NCBI GenBank assembly: GCA_021160245.1
Contig: JAGHCW010000088.1
Span: 1 to 40,009, forward strand
Source: a bacterium
GTDB lineage: Bacteria; B130-G9
Direction: 5' to 3'
Length of the DNA: 40,009 nt
Part shown: positions 24,353 through 32,567 of the stretch, piece after piece
Layout: each line of letters starts with the position of its first letter
Position numbering within the stretch: position 1 is the first letter of the stretch
The notes under the pieces: generated by a model
What the model saw: the letters and a program-made list of their open reading frames with translations, nothing else
Told to the model about the DNA's origin: nothing
The model's database searches: none
Translations under genes and position numbers: made by a program

Positions 24353-24657
24353 GTTCTTCCCCTCCTTTTTTTGGGTTCGTTGCGCATTCAACGGCCAATA
24401 CTAAACTAGCGTGCAGGAGTATCCCAATCCCCTCCTAAAGAGTCAATACCACCGAATCCGCCCAATAATCGCATTGACGCAGACTACTGGACCTCGATTA
24501 TGATGTTCGAAAAGCCCACACAGAAGAACAAACTCGACGGGACCTCAAGACTTCGCCGCCTCGGTTGCTTGATCACTCATACCTTAAATGAGATACAATG
24601 CTTCAGGCTGGTTGTGTAGTCGCAAGTCAATAATAAAAAACCGGAGGCCACGATCGC
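24353..24657. other. Divergent intergenic region
   Basis: About 305 bp between divergent genes. On the right side TTGATC (24569-24574) and TACAAT (24594-24599), 19 bases apart, could be a promoter for the GT2 gene; an inverted repeat CTCAT-N7-ATGAG (24576-24592) sits between them and could be an operator. No RNA gene is seen. Confidence 0.35.
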
Positions 24658-25518
24658 GTGAAGGGCATCGTCTTCATCATCGTAACGTTCAATTCCGAGA
24701 ATGAGATAGGCGCCTGCCTCAAGTCGATCACGGGCGAGGGCGTCCCGGGCACTCGGATTGTCGTCGTTGATAACGCGTCCCAAGACGGCACCATTAAGGC
24801 CATTCACCAATCGGGCATCGAGGCGCTCCTGATTAAGAATGAGAGCAATCGTGGCTTTGCGGCAGCCTGCAACCAGGGCGCCGAGGCGAGTAGCGAGGAG
24901 AACATCATGCTCTTGAATCCGGACGCGCGCCTCATCTCTTCCGCAGCGGAAGAGCTTCGCTCGGCGATTGAGGCGGACGAACGCATAGGTATCGCGGGTC
25001 CAAGACTAATGGATTCCCGGGGCGAGACGTTACCATCTGCCTACCGGCTGCCGACTGTTTTTCAGGAGCTTGCGCACCTCTTCCGCCTGAAGCGAGCGCT
25101 CACATCATATCCAATGAAGATGCTTTTTGGGAAACTGCTCGCAAAGCGATTTGCGCAATACTCCCCGCATGATCGCAGAGAGGTTGTCCAATCGGTTCTG
25201 GGCGCGTGCATGATGGTGAAACGCGAGGTCTGGGAGGCGCTGGGCGGGCTTGACGAGGACTTCTTCCTCTTTTACGAGGAGAAGGACTTCTGCAAGCGGG
25301 CGGCCGAGGCGGGCTACTCGACACTCTTTGTGCCCGAAGCCGAGGCTTGCCACGATATAGGAGGAAGCGTCCGTTCCGATCCTGCCGCCGCACAGAGGGC
25401 AAAGAGAACCAGTATGTTGCTCTACTACCGCAAGCATAAATCCCTTGCCGCGAGATTAGTTGTGCAAGCTGCCCTCCTTTTAACCGCGGCCTTCTCCGCT
25501 AGGCCGCGATCGGATTAG
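24658..25518 (+). CDS. Glycosyltransferase family 2 (rhamnosyltransferase-like)
   Basis: Cytoplasmic GT-A fold glycosyltransferase, 286 residues. The N-terminus 'VFIIVTFNSENEIGACLKSI' and 'VVVDNASQDGT' are the nucleotide-binding start of GT2. 'NRGFAAACNQG' and 'IMLLNPDARL' (DxD-like 'PDA') follow, then 'GACMMVKREVWEALGGLDEDFFLFYEEKDFC', which holds the acceptor loop and catalytic 'ED'-type acidic pair (here EEKD). This layout is usual in WbbL/rhamnosyl transferases. The start is GTG at 24658, with GGAGG about ten bases upstream. It is a single gene with no adjacent partner; a role in cell-surface polysaccharide is likely, but the sugar cannot be predicted. Confidence 0.9.
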   Translation: MKGIVFIIVTFNSENEIGACLKSITGEGVPGTRIVVVDNASQDGTIKAIHQSGIEALLIKNESNRGFAAACNQGAEASSEENIMLLNPDARLISSAAEELRSAIEADERIGIAGPRLMDSRGETLPSAYRLPTVFQELAHLFRLKRALTSYPMKMLFGKLLAKRFAQYSPHDRREVVQSVLGACMMVKREVWEALGGLDEDFFLFYEEKDFCKRAAEAGYSTLFVPEAEACHDIGGSVRSDPAAAQRAKRTSMLLYYRKHKSLAARLVVQAALLLTAAFSARPRSD

Positions 25519-25738
25519 ACCCTCAGACAATGAAGTCCACGAGGATACACCATGATATATCAGCTTGGCCTATCATTCTTTGTCCGCCGTAGCCTTAGCT
25601 AGGAAGGGCTTCCATTTTATGAATGCTCCCCAAGCTCTCAATTGCTTGACTTTGCCGGTCAGTACGTAATGTTTAATTGGTTGACAATTGGACGGTTGAA
25701 TCTGCCGAGAGGTCATTTGGACTTAGGTGGGCGGCAAG

Positions 25739-26014
25739 ATGCTCGAAGTTCTTAGTTCACTCGCTACTCTTGAGTTCCTTCTTATCGCTGGTGCGGTTTG
25801 CGCGGGCGTCTTTGTTCTTGTTTTCGTACTAAAACTGCGGCCCCGCGAGATAAAGGTCTTTGTTACTATCTTCGCCGTCGGGATACTGGCGATTATGGGT
25901 ATGTACGTCTTGACCATACTTGAGCCGAGCTACGCCGTTTTTTACGCCTATATAGTCATCGCGTCTGCAACGGGCGTTCTACTATTCATCTACTACCGTT
26001 ATTTCTCCAGGTAG
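25739..26014 (+). CDS. Small integral membrane protein
   Basis: 91 residues, almost all in three hydrophobic segments ('FLLIAGAVCAGVFVLVFVL', 'VFVTIFAVGILAIMGMYVL' and 'VFYAYIVIASATGVLLFIYY') joined by short charged loops. ATG 25739 is preferred over the upstream GTG (25727); an AGGTGG-rich stretch precedes it. I recognise no family. It stands alone: 220 bp from the GT2 gene, converging on the caspase-like gene. Confidence 0.55.
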   Translation: MLEVLSSLATLEFLLIAGAVCAGVFVLVFVLKLRPREIKVFVTIFAVGILAIMGMYVLTILEPSYAVFYAYIVIASATGVLLFIYYRYFSR

Positions 26015-26133
26015 CCCATCCACGGGAAAGTGTAGGACGCGACTTTCCGAGGTTGTCTGTAATGGTGAGAGTGCTTTTCTATGGCTATAGTCGCGGCAAG
26101 TCGGATGTGTTCAGATAAATCGGCCCCACGAGC

Positions 26134-27648
26134 CTAATCGGCCTCAAGATCGAGCTCCCAGATGGTCTTATCCTCCGAGTTAGCTTGCGCCTCGATGTCA
26201 AACGAGCCGGTGAGGTGGAGCTGGGCTGCCTTATCCCTAATACTATCCCGGACGAATTCCCTGATCTCACCCATCGTTACAACGCCATCTTTCACGCCTA
26301 TGATGCCATAGCCGTCGGCCGCGCCATCGATCGCCTCAACTAGCGAGGTGGTGAAGAGGCCACCGCGCAACGCGGGATGCTCCATCGCCTTCTCATCGAT
26401 CGTTGCTCCTAGAAGATAAAGCCAACCTTCGGGCACGTCCCTCGGCTTGAACTTCCGGTTCATCGAAAGCCCCCTTCCTCCGGCAAGTCCGCCGGCGTGG
26501 CAGGCATCCGCGATGATCACGACGTTGTGGGGCTTGCGCTCTTTCAGCCAGAAACGAACGTCGCTCATCCTGAGGCCGGAGCCCGGTTTGTTCATATCCG
26601 AATCGTAGCAGGCAAGAAAGAGCTTCCGCTTGTCGAGCGGATCAGGATAGCCATGACCCGACCAATAGAGGACCAACAGCGAATCTTCCAGGTCCGGGCC
26701 ATATCTGATGGAGTTCTCCACATCGACCTTCGACGCCCGTTCGTTCACCAATAGAGTTATGCGGCTGTTGCTCCAGCCCTTATTCTCAAGCGATTTTGCA
26801 AAGGCCTTCGCGTCGCTGTCGGCGAATTTGAGATTTGTTAGGCCATGTTCACCCCCATGCTCATATCTCGAAAGCCCGACGATGATGGCGTATTTATCGC
26901 GAACATGTCCCGATCGTCGTCGCTGGGGAGGCGCTTCGACAGGCGCCTGCTCCTGGTTCTTCTTGTCCATCTCCATGCGTTCTTTTTCCAGCTTCAGCTT
27001 CTGGCGCTCAAGGTCCAACTTCTCTCGCTCCAACGCCAGCCGCTCCTCTTCTTGAGAACCTCGCTCATCGGCTGCTTGGGCTTCGGGTTGTGGCCGTTTT
27101 TCCCCTGCGGACGCCAGATGTTTGAGCTCATCATAGAGCCCGGTCTTATGGAGCAGATCGAGCGCTGTCTTTCCTCTTCTATCTTTGGCATTAACGTTCG
27201 CGCCATTCTTGATGAGAAGCTCGACTATGTCCGCGCGTTTCTTTGCGATTGCTTTGAATAGAATCGTCTGCCTATTCCTATCTCTAATCTCCAGGTTGGC
27301 GCCTTTTTCTACCAACAACTTGGCCATTTCAAGATTTCCGCGAGCTACTGCATAGTCCAACGGCGTATATTGCTTCGCATTTACAGCATTAACACTCGCG
27401 CCTCTTGCAATCAGCAGCTTGGCAGCCGCAAGCTGATCTTTGGATACGGCATAGTGCAGAGGGGTGGACCTATTGCCCCCGACTCCGTCAATAGCTGCGC
27501 CTTTCTTAAGTAAAGCCTCGATTTTCTGGGTGTCGCCTCGTTGCGCAGCTTTTAGCATCGCTTTTGTGCTGCTGCAGCCACAGAAGGAAAGCGCCGAAAG
27601 CGCAAGCAGCGCGATAAGTAATATGACGGATATTAACCTTGCCTTCAT
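26134..27648 (-). CDS. Ankyrin-repeat, coiled-coil, caspase-like (C14) lipoprotein
   Basis: A 504-residue fusion. It has a lipoprotein signal ('LLIALLALSALSFCGC', Cys at about 24), four to five ankyrin repeats (about 30-165; 'STPLHYAVSKDQLAAAKLLIARGASVN'-type units), a charged coiled coil ('LALEREKLDLERQKLKLEKE', about 200-225), and a caspase-fold domain (about 245-490). The catalytic dyad is complete: His332 in 'LYWSGHG' and Cys383 in 'IIADACHAGG', with 'YAIIVGLSRYEH' opening the fold as in peptidase family C14. ATG 27648 has AAGGAGGT about ten bases upstream and avoids a charged leader. The signal implies a periplasmic or outer-membrane location, unlike cytosolic immune caspases. No partner gene of a known defence system is adjacent. 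Confidence 0.88.
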   Translation of the reverse strand: MKARLISVILLIALLALSALSFCGCSSTKAMLKAAQRGDTQKIEALLKKGAAIDGVGGNRSTPLHYAVSKDQLAAAKLLIARGASVNAVNAKQYTPLDYAVARGNLEMAKLLVEKGANLEIRDRNRQTILFKAIAKKRADIVELLIKNGANVNAKDRRGKTALDLLHKTGLYDELKHLASAGEKRPQPEAQAADERGSQEEERLALEREKLDLERQKLKLEKERMEMDKKNQEQAPVEAPPQRRRSGHVRDKYAIIVGLSRYEHGGEHGLTNLKFADSDAKAFAKSLENKGWSNSRITLLVNERASKVDVENSIRYGPDLEDSLLVLYWSGHGYPDPLDKRKLFLACYDSDMNKPGSGLRMSDVRFWLKERKPHNVVIIADACHAGGLAGGRGLSMNRKFKPRDVPEGWLYLLGATIDEKAMEHPALRGGLFTTSLVEAIDGAADGYGIIGVKDGVVTMGEIREFVRDSIRDKAAQLHLTGSFDIEAQANSEDKTIWELDLEAD

Positions 27649-27860
27649 TGCTCCTGCTACCTCCTTCGGCCTCGTCGCCTTCATCTAACGCATTCTCGCA
27701 CATTCTAATATCTATCATAGCCTCGGCGTAGAATCTATCGTGAGCGGCGGACTTTGGCAAGGCAAAAGAACGGGACGATCCTACAATGAAAGCATATCTA
27801 TCACCGCGCCCTATCGCCCGGCTTCAGCCGAGGCGATGCAGAAGGCTATCATGGTCCTAA

Positions 27861-27880
27861 CCCCCGAATTCATTCGGGGG
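27861..27880. repeat. Perfect 20-bp palindrome related to family B
   Basis: CCCCCGAAT-TC-ATTCGGGGG, perfectly complementary nine-base arms. Its core is shared with the first hairpin of both family B copies, and it is preceded by CCTAAC, matching the inverse complement of GTTAGG in copy 2, so it looks like an inverted partial copy. Confidence 0.6.
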
Positions 27881-27937
27881 ATGTAGCGTGGCCGACACCT
27901 CCCTATATGCCCTTCAGATGGGGATTCCGGAGAGAGT

Positions 27938-28052
27938 TCAGGAGGTTGGAGGGGAGCGACTCGCATCTTCAGTCACCCGAATGAATTCGGGTGTTAGGAT
28001 AATGAGAACTATCTAAATTACCGCATTAAAATACGGTAATTCGGAGGATACG
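27938..28052. repeat. Dispersed intergenic repeat, family B, copy 2
   Basis: Contains GGAGGGGAGCGACTCGC, the palindrome CACCCGAAT-GA-ATTCGGGTG (27974-27993), GTTAGGATAATGAG, CTATCT, and a second hairpin AATTACCG-10 bases-CGGTAATT (28016-28041). The order matches copy 1 at 21846-21966, and the second hairpin has compensatory changes relative to it. Confidence 0.7.
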
Positions 28053-28078
28053 GATCAAAGCCCGAGCACCCTCCCCGG

Positions 28079-28669
28079 CTAGCCCCTCCCGTTCGCCAGC
28101 GCGCGGCCCTCCGCAAAGGCCTTCAGGTTGAGATCGATGTGCTTTTTGGGCACGCGGGCCTTGAGCGCCTTGAGCCAGGTATCCTCGGAGAAGTCCAGAT
28201 TCTGAGACAGGACGCCCAGGAGCACCACGTTCATCGCCCGGGTATTGCCGAGCTTCTTGGCGACCGAGGTGGCGTCAACTGCGATGACCTTTGTGCCCTG
28301 CTCTTTCATCCTATCAAGAACGTCGTGGGGATACTCTTTGCCCAATATATTTAGGACTGGTGGGACGATCTCAGTCGTGTTGGTGATAACCTGTCCGCCA
28401 GGCTTTAAGTATTCTATCCACCTCTCGCTCTCCGCTTTCTCGAACGAGAGCAGGACATTGGCAGTGCCCTTCATAATGAGCGGCGAGTAAATCCGCTCCG
28501 CATAGCGCACGTGGCTTGAGACGATGCCGCCTCGTTGAGACATGCCATGTATTTCGCTTTTTTTGACGTCAAAGCCCATATTCATTGCGGCCTGGGAGAT
28601 GACCTCCGAGGCGAGCAGTATGCCTTGGCCACCGACGCCGACGAGCAGAACGTTTTTTGCTTCGTTCAT
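28079..28669 (-). CDS. iorB: Indolepyruvate:ferredoxin oxidoreductase, beta subunit
   Basis: Smaller (gamma/beta-type) subunit of the 2-oxoacid:ferredoxin oxidoreductase that converts aryl pyruvates from aromatic amino-acid transamination to aryl-acetyl-CoA, reducing ferredoxin. The N-terminal 'VLLVGVGGQGILLASEVI' and 'SEIHGMSQRGGIVSSHVR' are the diagnostic POR gamma-domain motifs. 196 residues is the normal IorB size. ATG 28669 lies three bases after the iorA stop, with GGGAG inside the iorA terminal codons as its ribosome site, so the two are one translational unit. Confidence 0.95.
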   Translation of the reverse strand: MNEAKNVLLVGVGGQGILLASEVISQAAMNMGFDVKKSEIHGMSQRGGIVSSHVRYAERIYSPLIMKGTANVLLSFEKAESERWIEYLKPGGQVITNTTEIVPPVLNILGKEYPHDVLDRMKEQGTKVIAVDATSVAKKLGNTRAMNVVLLGVLSQNLDFSEDTWLKALKARVPKKHIDLNLKAFAEGRALANGRG

Positions 28670-28672
28670 CTT

Positions 28673-30502
28673 TTATTCTCCCTCAATATGAATTGCGGAA
28701 ACGGGACAGACCTGGGCACACATCGAGCATCCTATGCACATTGGCCGCTCTATCCTCGCCTTCTGCCGCATCTTGCCATCAACCTCAACCTGTACCGTGA
28801 TAATCGCCGGACACCCAAGCCCGAGGCATTTCTTGCAGCCGATACACTTCTCCTCATCGACAACAAAGGGCACGACTTTCGGCCCGAAACGCAGCCTATC
28901 AAGGATACACGCGCGCCTCGTGATGATGACTGATGGCTCGTTTGCCTCGATCTCCTCTTTTATCACCGTATCCAGATTCTTAAGGTCATAAGGATCGAGC
29001 GTTGTGACTCGCTTGACGCCGATAGATTTGCACAGAGCCTCGAGGTCGAGCTCGTGCGTTGGCTCATTGCGGATCGTCTTGCCCATTGCCGGATTCTGCT
29101 GGCCCCCTGTCATGGCCGTCGTGCGGTTGTCCATGATAATGACCGTAACATTGCCCTTGTTATAGACAACGTCGATAAGCCCCGTGATGCCCGAATGAAC
29201 GAACGTAGAATCACCAATCACCGCAACTACCGGCTCAAACTTGTCCGTCCCCTTTAAAGCCTTGTTCGCGCCCATAGCGTTCGTGATGCTGGCGCCCATG
29301 CAAATGCAGCTGTCCATCATCGAGAGTGGCGGCAGAACGCCAAGTGTATAGCAGCCAATGTCGCCGGTTACTATAGGCTTATACTTCTTGAGCACGTAGA
29401 ACGAGCCCCTGTGGGGGCAACCCGGACAAAGCGTCGGTGGCCGAGGCAGATCGAGAGCCCCGCCACCCGTTGCGGGCGCATCCTGCGTGAAGATCGAATG
29501 ATCGCTCGGAATCGCGACCAGCTTCTTCCTCGCCGCCTCTCGCAAGCTCTCGCGCAAAACGTCGGGTAAAAGCTCGCCCTCGCGGGTGAAAATCTCCTTG
29601 CCCAAGACATCAAAGCCCGCGGCCAGAAGCTGCTCCTCCATGAAAGGCTCCAGCTCCTCAAGCACGATCAGCTGATCGACCGTCTTGGAGAACTTCTCAA
29701 CCAACTTGAATGGAAGGGGATTTGTGAATCCCAGTTTCAGGAATGAGGCGCTCGGAATGACGTCTTTTGCGTACGAGTAAGCAATGCTGGCCGTAATGAT
29801 GCCAATCCTGGCGTCCGGCCCCGAGCCTTGCTCAATGTAATTCAGCGGAGTTTCATTGCTGAACTCCTCAAGTTGCTTCATCCGATTGAGCACCACCGTC
29901 CGTCGCTTCCGAGCGTTCGCCGGAATCACGACCCACTTCGTCCAATCGTGCTCAAAGCCCTTTATCTCATGCTCCTTGCGCTCGCCGATCGGGACAATCC
30001 CCTTCGAATGCGACACACGCGTCGTCGTCCGAAGCATTAGCGGCGTGCAGAACCGCTCGCTGATGTCAAAAGCCGCAATCGTCATCTCCCTCGCCTCGGC
30101 CGAATCGCACGGCTCCAACATAGGAATCAGCATGAACCGGGCAAGATAGCGGTTGTCCTGTTCATTCTGAGAGCTGTGCATCCCCGGCTCGTCGGCCGAG
30201 ACGAAGACAAAGCCCCCATTTACGCCTGTGTATGAGAAAGTTGACAGTGGGTCCATCGCTACGTTGACGCCAACGTGCTTCATGGCTGAAAGTGCTCTTG
30301 CCCCCGCCATTGAGGCGCCCTGCGCAACCTCCACGGCGACCTTCTCATTGGATGACCACTCGCAATATATCTCTTTGTAATGTCTTATCGCCTCGAGTAT
30401 CTCGGTGCTGGGTGTGCCCGGATAGGCAGTTGCAACATGAACACCAGCTTCCCAAGCGCCCCGGGCGATGGCCTCGTTGCCTGAAAGAAATAGATTTCCC
30501 AT
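28673..30502 (-). CDS. iorA: Indolepyruvate:ferredoxin oxidoreductase, alpha subunit
   Basis: Large catalytic subunit, 609 residues. It starts 'GNEAIARGAWEAGVHVATAYPGTPS', the pyrimidine-binding domain. The thiamine diphosphate domain contains 'GDIGCYTLGVLPPL' and 'GDSTFVHSGITGL' with 'NRTTAMTGGQQNP', typical of IorA. The C-terminus carries two 4Fe-4S ferredoxin motifs: 'CIGCKKCLGLGCP' (first cluster spacing altered, as usual in IorA) and 'CIGCSMCAQVCP'. ATG 30502 has GAGG five bases upstream and starts 16 bases after the Ptb gene ends; the track start at 30529 would overlap Ptb. Acts in the cytoplasm as an oxygen-sensitive complex with IorB. Confidence 0.96.
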   Translation of the reverse strand: MGNLFLSGNEAIARGAWEAGVHVATAYPGTPSTEILEAIRHYKEIYCEWSSNEKVAVEVAQGASMAGARALSAMKHVGVNVAMDPLSTFSYTGVNGGFVFVSADEPGMHSSQNEQDNRYLARFMLIPMLEPCDSAEAREMTIAAFDISERFCTPLMLRTTTRVSHSKGIVPIGERKEHEIKGFEHDWTKWVVIPANARKRRTVVLNRMKQLEEFSNETPLNYIEQGSGPDARIGIITASIAYSYAKDVIPSASFLKLGFTNPLPFKLVEKFSKTVDQLIVLEELEPFMEEQLLAAGFDVLGKEIFTREGELLPDVLRESLREAARKKLVAIPSDHSIFTQDAPATGGGALDLPRPPTLCPGCPHRGSFYVLKKYKPIVTGDIGCYTLGVLPPLSMMDSCICMGASITNAMGANKALKGTDKFEPVVAVIGDSTFVHSGITGLIDVVYNKGNVTVIIMDNRTTAMTGGQQNPAMGKTIRNEPTHELDLEALCKSIGVKRVTTLDPYDLKNLDTVIKEEIEANEPSVIITRRACILDRLRFGPKVVPFVVDEEKCIGCKKCLGLGCPAIITVQVEVDGKMRQKARIERPMCIGCSMCAQVCPVSAIHIEGE

Positions 30503-30518
30503 GTACGCCTCAGATGAT

Positions 30519-31550
30519 TTATGAATCAAAGCTTATATCGGAAGTCAGAATACGTTCTAGTGCTGGGGGACGTTGAATTACTGTCTCGAGATGCTCAGCG
30601 AGCAGGACGCCGAGTGCTATCGAGTCGAGCTTGCTCTTGCGGGAATCCGCCCTCGAGACGATGAGTACGGGCTTTCTTGCCCCCACAATTAGGCCCGCAA
30701 AGCCCGCCCCTGCAAACATCGACAGCGACTTGCTCAGAAGATTGCCCTCCTCAATCGAGTTAACGATTAGGATGTCAGCATCGCCGGCCAGATCGCTATG
30801 GGCGCCGAGCAGCTCCCCCGATTCGTGTGTAACCGCCGCATCAAGTGTCAAAGGCCCATCAACGGTGCAGCCCCGTATCTGCCCGCGTTGCGACATCTTG
30901 GACAAGACTGCCGCCTCAATGGACATCGGCATCGCAGGATTGACCGTGTCGGCTGCAGACAGAATCGCGACTTTCGGCCTCTTTATGCCGATTGCGTTGG
31001 CCACAATGACGGCATTGGCGACTATCTGAACCTTCTCCTCGAGAGTCGGCGCTATGTTCATGCCAGGGTCAGACATGATCAATAGCTGCGGATGCGTCGC
31101 GATGTCATAGACTCCTACATGGCTCAGAATCCGCTTGGTTCTCAGGCCGATCTTCTTGTCCAAGACGGCCCGAAGCACCGCCGAGGTCTGCGCCTTGCCC
31201 TTCAACACCATGTCCGCCTCGTCAATGGAGGCGAGCCGAACGGCCTCCCTGGCCGCCGCGTTGGGGTCGCGCACGTCAAGGACAGTGTAATCGCTCTCGG
31301 CCATGTCCAAACTCGCCATCAGCGCCAGTATCTTCTCCCGCTTGCCGGTCAAGATAGCGCGAATTAGTCCTGCCTCTGTGGCATCTTGAACCGCTTCTAG
31401 TACGTGCTCATCCGCCGCCTCGGCCACGGTGAGTCTCTTTGGACCAATTCGCACTGCAAGTTCCTTGGCTCGCTTGTGCAAGACCTTAAAGTCGGCGATT
31501 CTACCGGGTATATCCGAGCCCTGAGCTTCGGTATCCATCAATATGTTCAT
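30519..31550 (-). CDS. Phosphate butyryl/acetyltransferase (Ptb-like)
   Basis: Transfers an acyl group between CoA and phosphate (acyl-CoA + Pi to acyl-phosphate + CoA). The PTA/PTB fold is shown by 'ADMVLKGKAQTSAVLRAVLD', 'LLIMSDPGMNIAPTLEEKVQIV', 'VAILSAADTVNPAMPMSIEA', 'GPLTLDAAV' and 'VGARKPVLIVSRADS'. These fit the phosphate butyryltransferase branch (about 300 residues) better than the long Pta. The start is ATG 31550 or ATG 31538; the upstream purine tract GATAGG favours neither clearly. It heads the iorA-iorB operon. Aryl- or branched acyl-CoA made by the oxidoreductase could be turned into acyl-phosphate for ATP formation by an acyl kinase (Buk type); no kinase gene is in the window. 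Confidence 0.88.
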   Translation of the reverse strand: MNILMDTEAQGSDIPGRIADFKVLHKRAKELAVRIGPKRLTVAEAADEHVLEAVQDATEAGLIRAILTGKREKILALMASLDMAESDYTVLDVRDPNAAAREAVRLASIDEADMVLKGKAQTSAVLRAVLDKKIGLRTKRILSHVGVYDIATHPQLLIMSDPGMNIAPTLEEKVQIVANAVIVANAIGIKRPKVAILSAADTVNPAMPMSIEAAVLSKMSQRGQIRGCTVDGPLTLDAAVTHESGELLGAHSDLAGDADILIVNSIEEGNLLSKSLSMFAGAGFAGLIVGARKPVLIVSRADSRKSKLDSIALGVLLAEHLETVIQRPPALERILTSDISFDS

Positions 31551-31655
31551 CCTATCTTTTTGACCTAACTTAATTTCAGCTAATCGGGTATAAAACAAAA
31601 CTATAGCAAACTCATTGATGGTTCAAGCCAAAAAATCACAGGCGAAATCACAAAT

Positions 31656-31685
31656 AAGCCTTACGCGCCTCAATGCTCAAGGCTT
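31656..31685 (-). terminator. Weak hairpin downstream of the GIY-YIG gene
   Basis: Arms AAGCCTT (31656-31662) and AAGGCTT (31679-31685) around a 16-base loop, about 55 bases past the nuclease stop. The stem is short and the T content after it on the minus strand is poor, so this is only a possible terminator. Confidence 0.25.
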
Positions 31686-31738
31686 TTAGAATCTACATTT
31701 GAGATGAATGACCCGCGGATTGGGCCTCTTGCATAAGA

Positions 31739-32548
31739 CTATGGTTTGATGTTGAAGCGCGGATTGCGGCTGGCGATAAGGTCAGACTCATAGGCTCTTC
31801 GATTCTTGACCAGGCGCGCATCTGATTCTGGGCTGAATGCATGGATTTCTATCTGGATGTCTCTATATCCATGTCGCCATAGGTGCCTTGCTAGGCTTTT
31901 GCTGTCAGAATGGTCCAGATGTTTCCTGATTCTCCGTCGGAGATTGCTGGCCTCTCCTATATATAGATAGCCAGATGGATCAATGAAAATGTATATGCCA
32001 GGACATCTTGGTACAGTATTAGAAGCTTCCACAAGATCCCCCCCATGTAGGTAAAACACACGTCTCCCCCATGAATCAGTAAGGCGCGGAACGAGTTCCG
32101 GACGGAGCTTTCTAGTCTTGCGTAATTTCAGAGCTGCCTTCCGGACTATGTAACTGCTCACACCGGGAGCGACGCCCATCGCGATCCGATCGAATTCGGC
32201 TAAATGATCGGGGTCACATAGAATTCTGTCCACATTCAGATCATATCTGTCCTGCATGTGGCGGGCCGCAATCTCTGCCACATGTAGAATTTCGCTATAG
32301 CAAACACGGATTCTTCTGGTGGCGACAGCGCCGAGTTGACCGGTCTTTCTAAGATTCAGAAGCGCCCAGTTGAGTTCGACCGGCGCGGCATCGGGAAGCT
32401 CATTCAAACAACACTGAATGAACCGTCTGTTGAGTCGATTGCAAATCAGAACCTCATCAACGCTGTAGCCGTCATGTGCTAGTCTAAATGCTCGCTCAAC
32501 GACTGCCAGTAATTGTCTCTCTTCACAACCAGTTTGGTGGCAGTTCAT
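31739..32548 (-). CDS. GIY-YIG nuclease with N-terminal domain shared with the adjacent methyltransferase
   Basis: A 269-residue protein. The C-terminal GIY-YIG domain (about 180-269) has all expected active-site elements: GIY at 184-186, 'YLYIGEASNLRRRIRKH' with YIG at 196-198 and the basic residues after it, Glu254 in 'YESDLI', and the terminal 'RNPRFN' asparagine. Residues about 12-150 form a helical, basic domain that matches the methyltransferase C-terminus upstream: 'YSVDEVLICNRLNRRFI', 'LCDPDHLAEFDRIA' and 'RKAALKLRK'. GIY-YIG restriction enzymes are known (Eco29kI, Hpy188I), so a restriction role is plausible. ATG 32548 begins 19 bases after the methyltransferase stop, with GGAAGA upstream. 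Alternative: a repair or mobile-element nuclease. Confidence 0.85.
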   Translation of the reverse strand: MNCHQTGCEERQLLAVVERAFRLAHDGYSVDEVLICNRLNRRFIQCCLNELPDAAPVELNWALLNLRKTGQLGAVATRRIRVCYSEILHVAEIAARHMQDRYDLNVDRILCDPDHLAEFDRIAMGVAPGVSSYIVRKAALKLRKTRKLRPELVPRLTDSWGRRVFYLHGGDLVEASNTVPRCPGIYIFIDPSGYLYIGEASNLRRRIRKHLDHSDSKSLARHLWRHGYRDIQIEIHAFSPESDARLVKNRRAYESDLIASRNPRFNIKP

Positions 32549-32567
32549 TTATTCTGGTCTTCCGCAT

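Larger units (their letters stand above)
27649..28078. other. Intergenic region with repeat B copy 2 and extra palindrome
   Basis: About 430 bp between IorB's stop and the caspase-like gene's start. It holds a family B repeat (27938-28052) and a separate palindrome at 27861-27880 with the same CCGAAT/ATTCGG core. The ~200 bases nearest the caspase-like gene show nothing I can support beyond its ribosome site. Confidence 0.5.

Noticed and set aside
26134-27648. Known caspase-based defence system (CBASS, type III CRISPR-Craspase, gasdermin)
   Set aside because: None of the partner genes (cyclase, Cas proteins, gasdermin) are adjacent, and the protein has a lipoprotein export signal.
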